Origin: an uncultured bacterium
GTDB lineage: Bacteria; Krumholzibacteriota; Krumholzibacteriia; LZORAL124-64-63
Length of the DNA: 62,138 nucleotides
Assembly (NCBI GenBank): GCA_903912525.1
Contig: CAIWHK010000014.1
Span: 1 to 62,138, forward strand
Direction: 5' to 3'
In this document: in pieces, positions 60,051-62,138 of the stretch
How the letters are laid out: every line of letters starts with the position of its first letter
How positions within the stretch are numbered: position 1 is the first letter of the stretch
The notes under the pieces: generated by a model
What the model was told of the DNA's origin: nothing
What the model saw: only the letters and a program-made list of their open reading frames with translations
Databases searched by the model: none
Translations under genes and position numbers: made by a program

Positions 60051-60800
60051 ATGCAGCGAAGCGAACTCATCGGGCGCCTGCGGGCCCTGCCCCCCGGCCG
60101 CCGCCTGATCACCGCCCTGGATGTCCCCGATGCCGATCGCGCCCTGGCCCTGGCGGGCCTGCTCGGGCCGTCGGGCGGCTTCGTGAAGGTGGGCCTGGAG
60201 CTGTTCTCGGCGGCCGGCCCGGCGGTGGTCGCCGGGCTGCGGGACCTGGGCCGTGACGTCTTCCTGGACCTCAAGTACCACGACATCCCCAACACGGTGG
60301 CGTCGGCGGCGCGCCAGGCGGCCCGGATGGGCGCCTCGCTGTGCACCATCCACGCCGGCAACGGGCGCGCGGCCCTCGAAGCCGCGGCCGCCGCGCTGGC
60401 CGAGGCCCCGGCCGGGCCCGGGGCCCAGCGCCCCGCCCTGCTGGCGGTCACGGTGCTCACGAGCCTGTCGGCGGCTGACCTCGAGGAAGTGGCCCCGGGT
60501 GGCGGCACGCTGGCCGACCGCGTGGCCCGCCTGGCGACACTGGCCTGGGAGAGCGGCTGCGACGGCCTGGTCTGTTCGGCCGCCGACCTGCCGGAACTGC
60601 GCCGCGTCGTGGGCCCGGGACCGCTGGTCGTCACACCGGGCATCCGCCTCGCCTCCGGGACAGCGGACGACCAGAAGCGCATTGCGACGCCGCGACAGGC
60701 GGCCGAGGCGGGCGCCGACTTCCTGGTGATCGGCCGACCGGTCACCGGCGCCGCGGACCCGGCGGCGGCGCTGGCGGCCATCGCGGCCGAGTTCGCGTGA
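60051..60800 (+). CDS. pyrF: Orotidine 5'-phosphate decarboxylase
   Basis: 249 residues. The catalytic tetrad region is FLDLKYHDIPNTVAS (DxKxxD), with ITALDVPDAD at the start and VVTPGIRLASG for phosphate binding. Converts OMP to UMP. ATG at 60051 has GAGG at 4 bases; the long upstream frame is antisense to serS and non-coding. Followed by pyrE 65 bases later. Confidence 0.95.
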   Translation: MQRSELIGRLRALPPGRRLITALDVPDADRALALAGLLGPSGGFVKVGLELFSAAGPAVVAGLRDLGRDVFLDLKYHDIPNTVASAARQAARMGASLCTIHAGNGRAALEAAAAALAEAPAGPGAQRPALLAVTVLTSLSAADLEEVAPGGGTLADRVARLATLAWESGCDGLVCSAADLPELRRVVGPGPLVVTPGIRLASGTADDQKRIATPRQAAEAGADFLVIGRPVTGAADPAAALAAIAAEFA

Positions 60801-60865
60801 GCCTGATTCAACGGACCTGATTGCCTGGATAACGCCGACAACGACCTGCGCGGAAAGGCCATCCC

Positions 60866-61438
60866 ATGAACGAGAGCAGCCTGTTGACGTTGATGGAAGA
60901 GCTCGGCGCGCTGCACCGGGGCCACTTCCTGCTGAGCAGCGGACGCCACAGCCACACCTACTTCCAGTGCGCGCGGCTGCTGATGTACCCGGAGCTGGCG
61001 CGCGAACTGGGCGCGGCGCTGGCCGTGAACTTCGCCGACACGCCCCACGACGCCGTCGTGAGCCCCGCGCTCGGCGGCATCCTCGTCGGCCACGAAGTGG
61101 CCCGCGCGACGGGCCGGCGGTTCATCTTCACCGAGCGCAAGGACAGCGCGATGGAGATGCGGCGCGGCTTCTCGCTCGAGACGCGCGAGAAGGTCGTCAT
61201 CGTCGAGGACGTGGTCACCCGCGGCACCAGCCTGCTGGAGGTGGCCCGCGTCGTCGAGGAGCACGGCGGCGTTGTCGTCGGCCTCGCCTGCATCATCGAC
61301 CGCACCGGCGGTGACGTCGACCTGCCCCTGCCGCTGCACGCGCTCGCGCGCGTCGCCGTCGAGACCTGGGAGCCGGCCGACTGCCCGCTGTGCCGCGCCG
61401 GCCAGCCGGTGATCAAGCCCGGCAGCCGCGGGAACTGA
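60866..61438 (+). CDS. pyrE: Orotate phosphoribosyltransferase
   Basis: 190 residues. PRPP-binding signature VVIVEDVVTRGTSLLEV, plus FIFTERKDSAMEMRRGF and SPALGGILVGHEVARA. Converts orotate and PRPP to OMP, upstream of PyrF. ATG at 60866 with GGAAAGG at 8 bases. The C-terminus has a CPLC pair. Confidence 0.95.
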   Translation: MNESSLLTLMEELGALHRGHFLLSSGRHSHTYFQCARLLMYPELARELGAALAVNFADTPHDAVVSPALGGILVGHEVARATGRRFIFTERKDSAMEMRRGFSLETREKVVIVEDVVTRGTSLLEVARVVEEHGGVVVGLACIIDRTGGDVDLPLPLHALARVAVETWEPADCPLCRAGQPVIKPGSRGN

Positions 61439-61448
61439 GGCCACCACC

Positions 61449-62138
61449 GTGACGGGGCGCGAACAGGCCGACCGACGCGCCCCGTCTTCCCGACCGGCGG
61501 GCGCCCTGCTTGCCGGGTGCGCCGTGGCCCTGCTGGTCGCCGTCATCTGGCCTCTGGCCCGGCCGGCGCTGCCGCTGCTGCCGACCGACGACCTCTACAC
61601 CCACCTGAGCGTGACGCGGCACCTCGCCCGCGGCGACGGCTTCCGCTGCGATATCGCCTACCCCCTCTCGTTCGCCTGGCCGTTCGCGCGCGAGCTGCCG
61701 CAACCGCTGGTGCACCGCCCGCCCGCGTGGCCGGTGGCGCTGCTGCTGCCCTATGCCGTCGCGGGCGGCGACCCCCAGGCGACGATCGGTGCCGTGCGCG
61801 TCCTGCAGGCGCTGCTGCTGGCTGCCATCCTCGGCCTGGGCACGGCCGCCTGGTGGCGGCGCGGTCGCCCCGGCGCGGCGACGGCCTGGCTGGCTGCGGC
61901 GCTCGCCTGCCCGCTGTGGCGCTACGCCGTCGACTGGGGCCTGACCGAGCTGCCGGCGGCGCTGCTGCTGCTGGTGCTGTGGCTGCGGCATCGCGACGGT
62001 GCGCGCACGCCGGGCGCCGCCGACGGCGCGCTGCTCGGCGCCCTGGCCCTGCTGCGGCCGGAGCTGGCGTGGCTGCCGGTCGCCTGGTGGTTCGCGTGGC
62101 GGGATCGTCGGGCCGGGGCGACCCGGACGGCGACGGCC
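61449..62138 (+). CDS. Membrane protein, possible GT-C glycosyltransferase (partial)
   Basis: The frame from GTG 61449 (GAGG at 8 bases, 10 bases after pyrE stop) is open for 230 codons to the end of the window. It encodes a hydrophobic protein with several predicted helices (GALLAGCAVALLVAVIWPLA, then LQALLLAAILGLGTAAWW and AALLLLVLWLRHRD) and a LPTDDLYTHLSVTRHLARG loop with a DD pair after helix 1, a position that in GT-C (ArnT/PMT-like) glycosyltransferases carries catalytic Asp. The rest lies outside the window. Confidence 0.6.
   Translation, partial: MTGREQADRRAPSSRPAGALLAGCAVALLVAVIWPLARPALPLLPTDDLYTHLSVTRHLARGDGFRCDIAYPLSFAWPFARELPQPLVHRPPAWPVALLLPYAVAGGDPQATIGAVRVLQALLLAAILGLGTAAWWRRGRPGAATAWLAAALACPLWRYAVDWGLTELPAALLLLVLWLRHRDGARTPGAADGALLGALALLRPELAWLPVAWWFAWRDRRAGATRTATA

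Noticed and set aside
1-62138. tRNA, rRNA, transposase or phage genes
   Set aside because: No cloverleaf-like CCA-ended sequence, rRNA signature, transposase motif or terminal inverted repeats with target duplication could be recognised by eye; a tRNAscan and IS search would be decisive.

Overview
The window is a dense, very GC-rich (roughly 68-70% by eye) stretch of bacterial chromosome with about 57 protein genes, no rRNA or tRNA gene that I can see, no insertion sequence, no phage genes and no CRISPR array. The source is a Gram-negative bacterium with an outer membrane (LptD, lipoproteins, a beta-barrel-like protein). Several traits point to an uncultured high-GC lineage near the Fibrobacteres-Chlorobi-Bacteroidetes group, such as Krumholzibacteriota or Eisenbacteria: a secreted protein with a FlgD-like C-terminal sorting domain, a PorX-type response regulator (receiver plus PglZ-like domain) beside a membrane histidine kinase with an AHQMGTPL box, a short zinc-tailed ProS, a 2-oxoacid:ferredoxin oxidoreductase and a TPR-tailed Ser/Thr kinase. 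This placement is inference from gene content.

Layout. 1-20,923 is mostly minus strand: secreted lipoprotein, TPR Ser/Thr kinase, then (plus strand) an ABC-F ATPase and an unrecognised P-loop protein, then a minus-strand run of MgtC, thioesterase, DUF985 cupin, threonine dehydratase, FlgD-tailed secreted protein, DinB-like protein, RRM protein, DsbD-N-like protein, PLP decarboxylase, HAD hydrolase, acylphosphatase, two envelope proteins and pdxT-pdxS. 21,137-24,291 is a plus-strand island with a pilin-like protein and a GAF-PAS histidine kinase plus LuxR-type regulator. 24,388-33,327 (minus) holds proS, an HDOD-GAF protein, a methyltransferase, lipA, an MBL hydrolase and korBA. 33,745-35,768 (plus) has an ion transporter and an unknown protein. 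35,787-46,598 (minus) holds a TerB-like protein, alr, a Fur-family gene, signalling proteins with incomplete or hybrid kinase architecture, small zinc proteins, an exonuclease, a multiheme cytochrome and an HU-like protein. 46,673-59,774 (minus) is a nearly continuous chain serS - kinase - porX-like - tsaE - tsaB - rimI - accD - folC - ROK kinase - lptD, with most junctions overlapping by 1-7 bases. The right end has pyrF, pyrE and the start of a membrane glycosyltransferase-like protein.

The most interesting locus is 44,689-46,056: a secreted metallophosphoesterase-like tetraheme cytochrome c whose frame is interrupted by one in-frame UGA inside a conserved-looking PCG-x-K motif, with hairpins directly downstream. 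Reading it as selenocysteine gives one continuous 455-residue protein; any conventional call splits or truncates it. Other notable points are a probable leaderless exonuclease mRNA, a 59-residue Cys-rich protein, an orphan HisKA protein without an ATPase domain, and the PorX/kinase pair embedded in a housekeeping chain.

Translation relies heavily on stop-start overlaps (ATGA, GTGA, TGATG), so I chose many GTG and TTG starts by overlap and ribosome binding site rather than by the longest frame.
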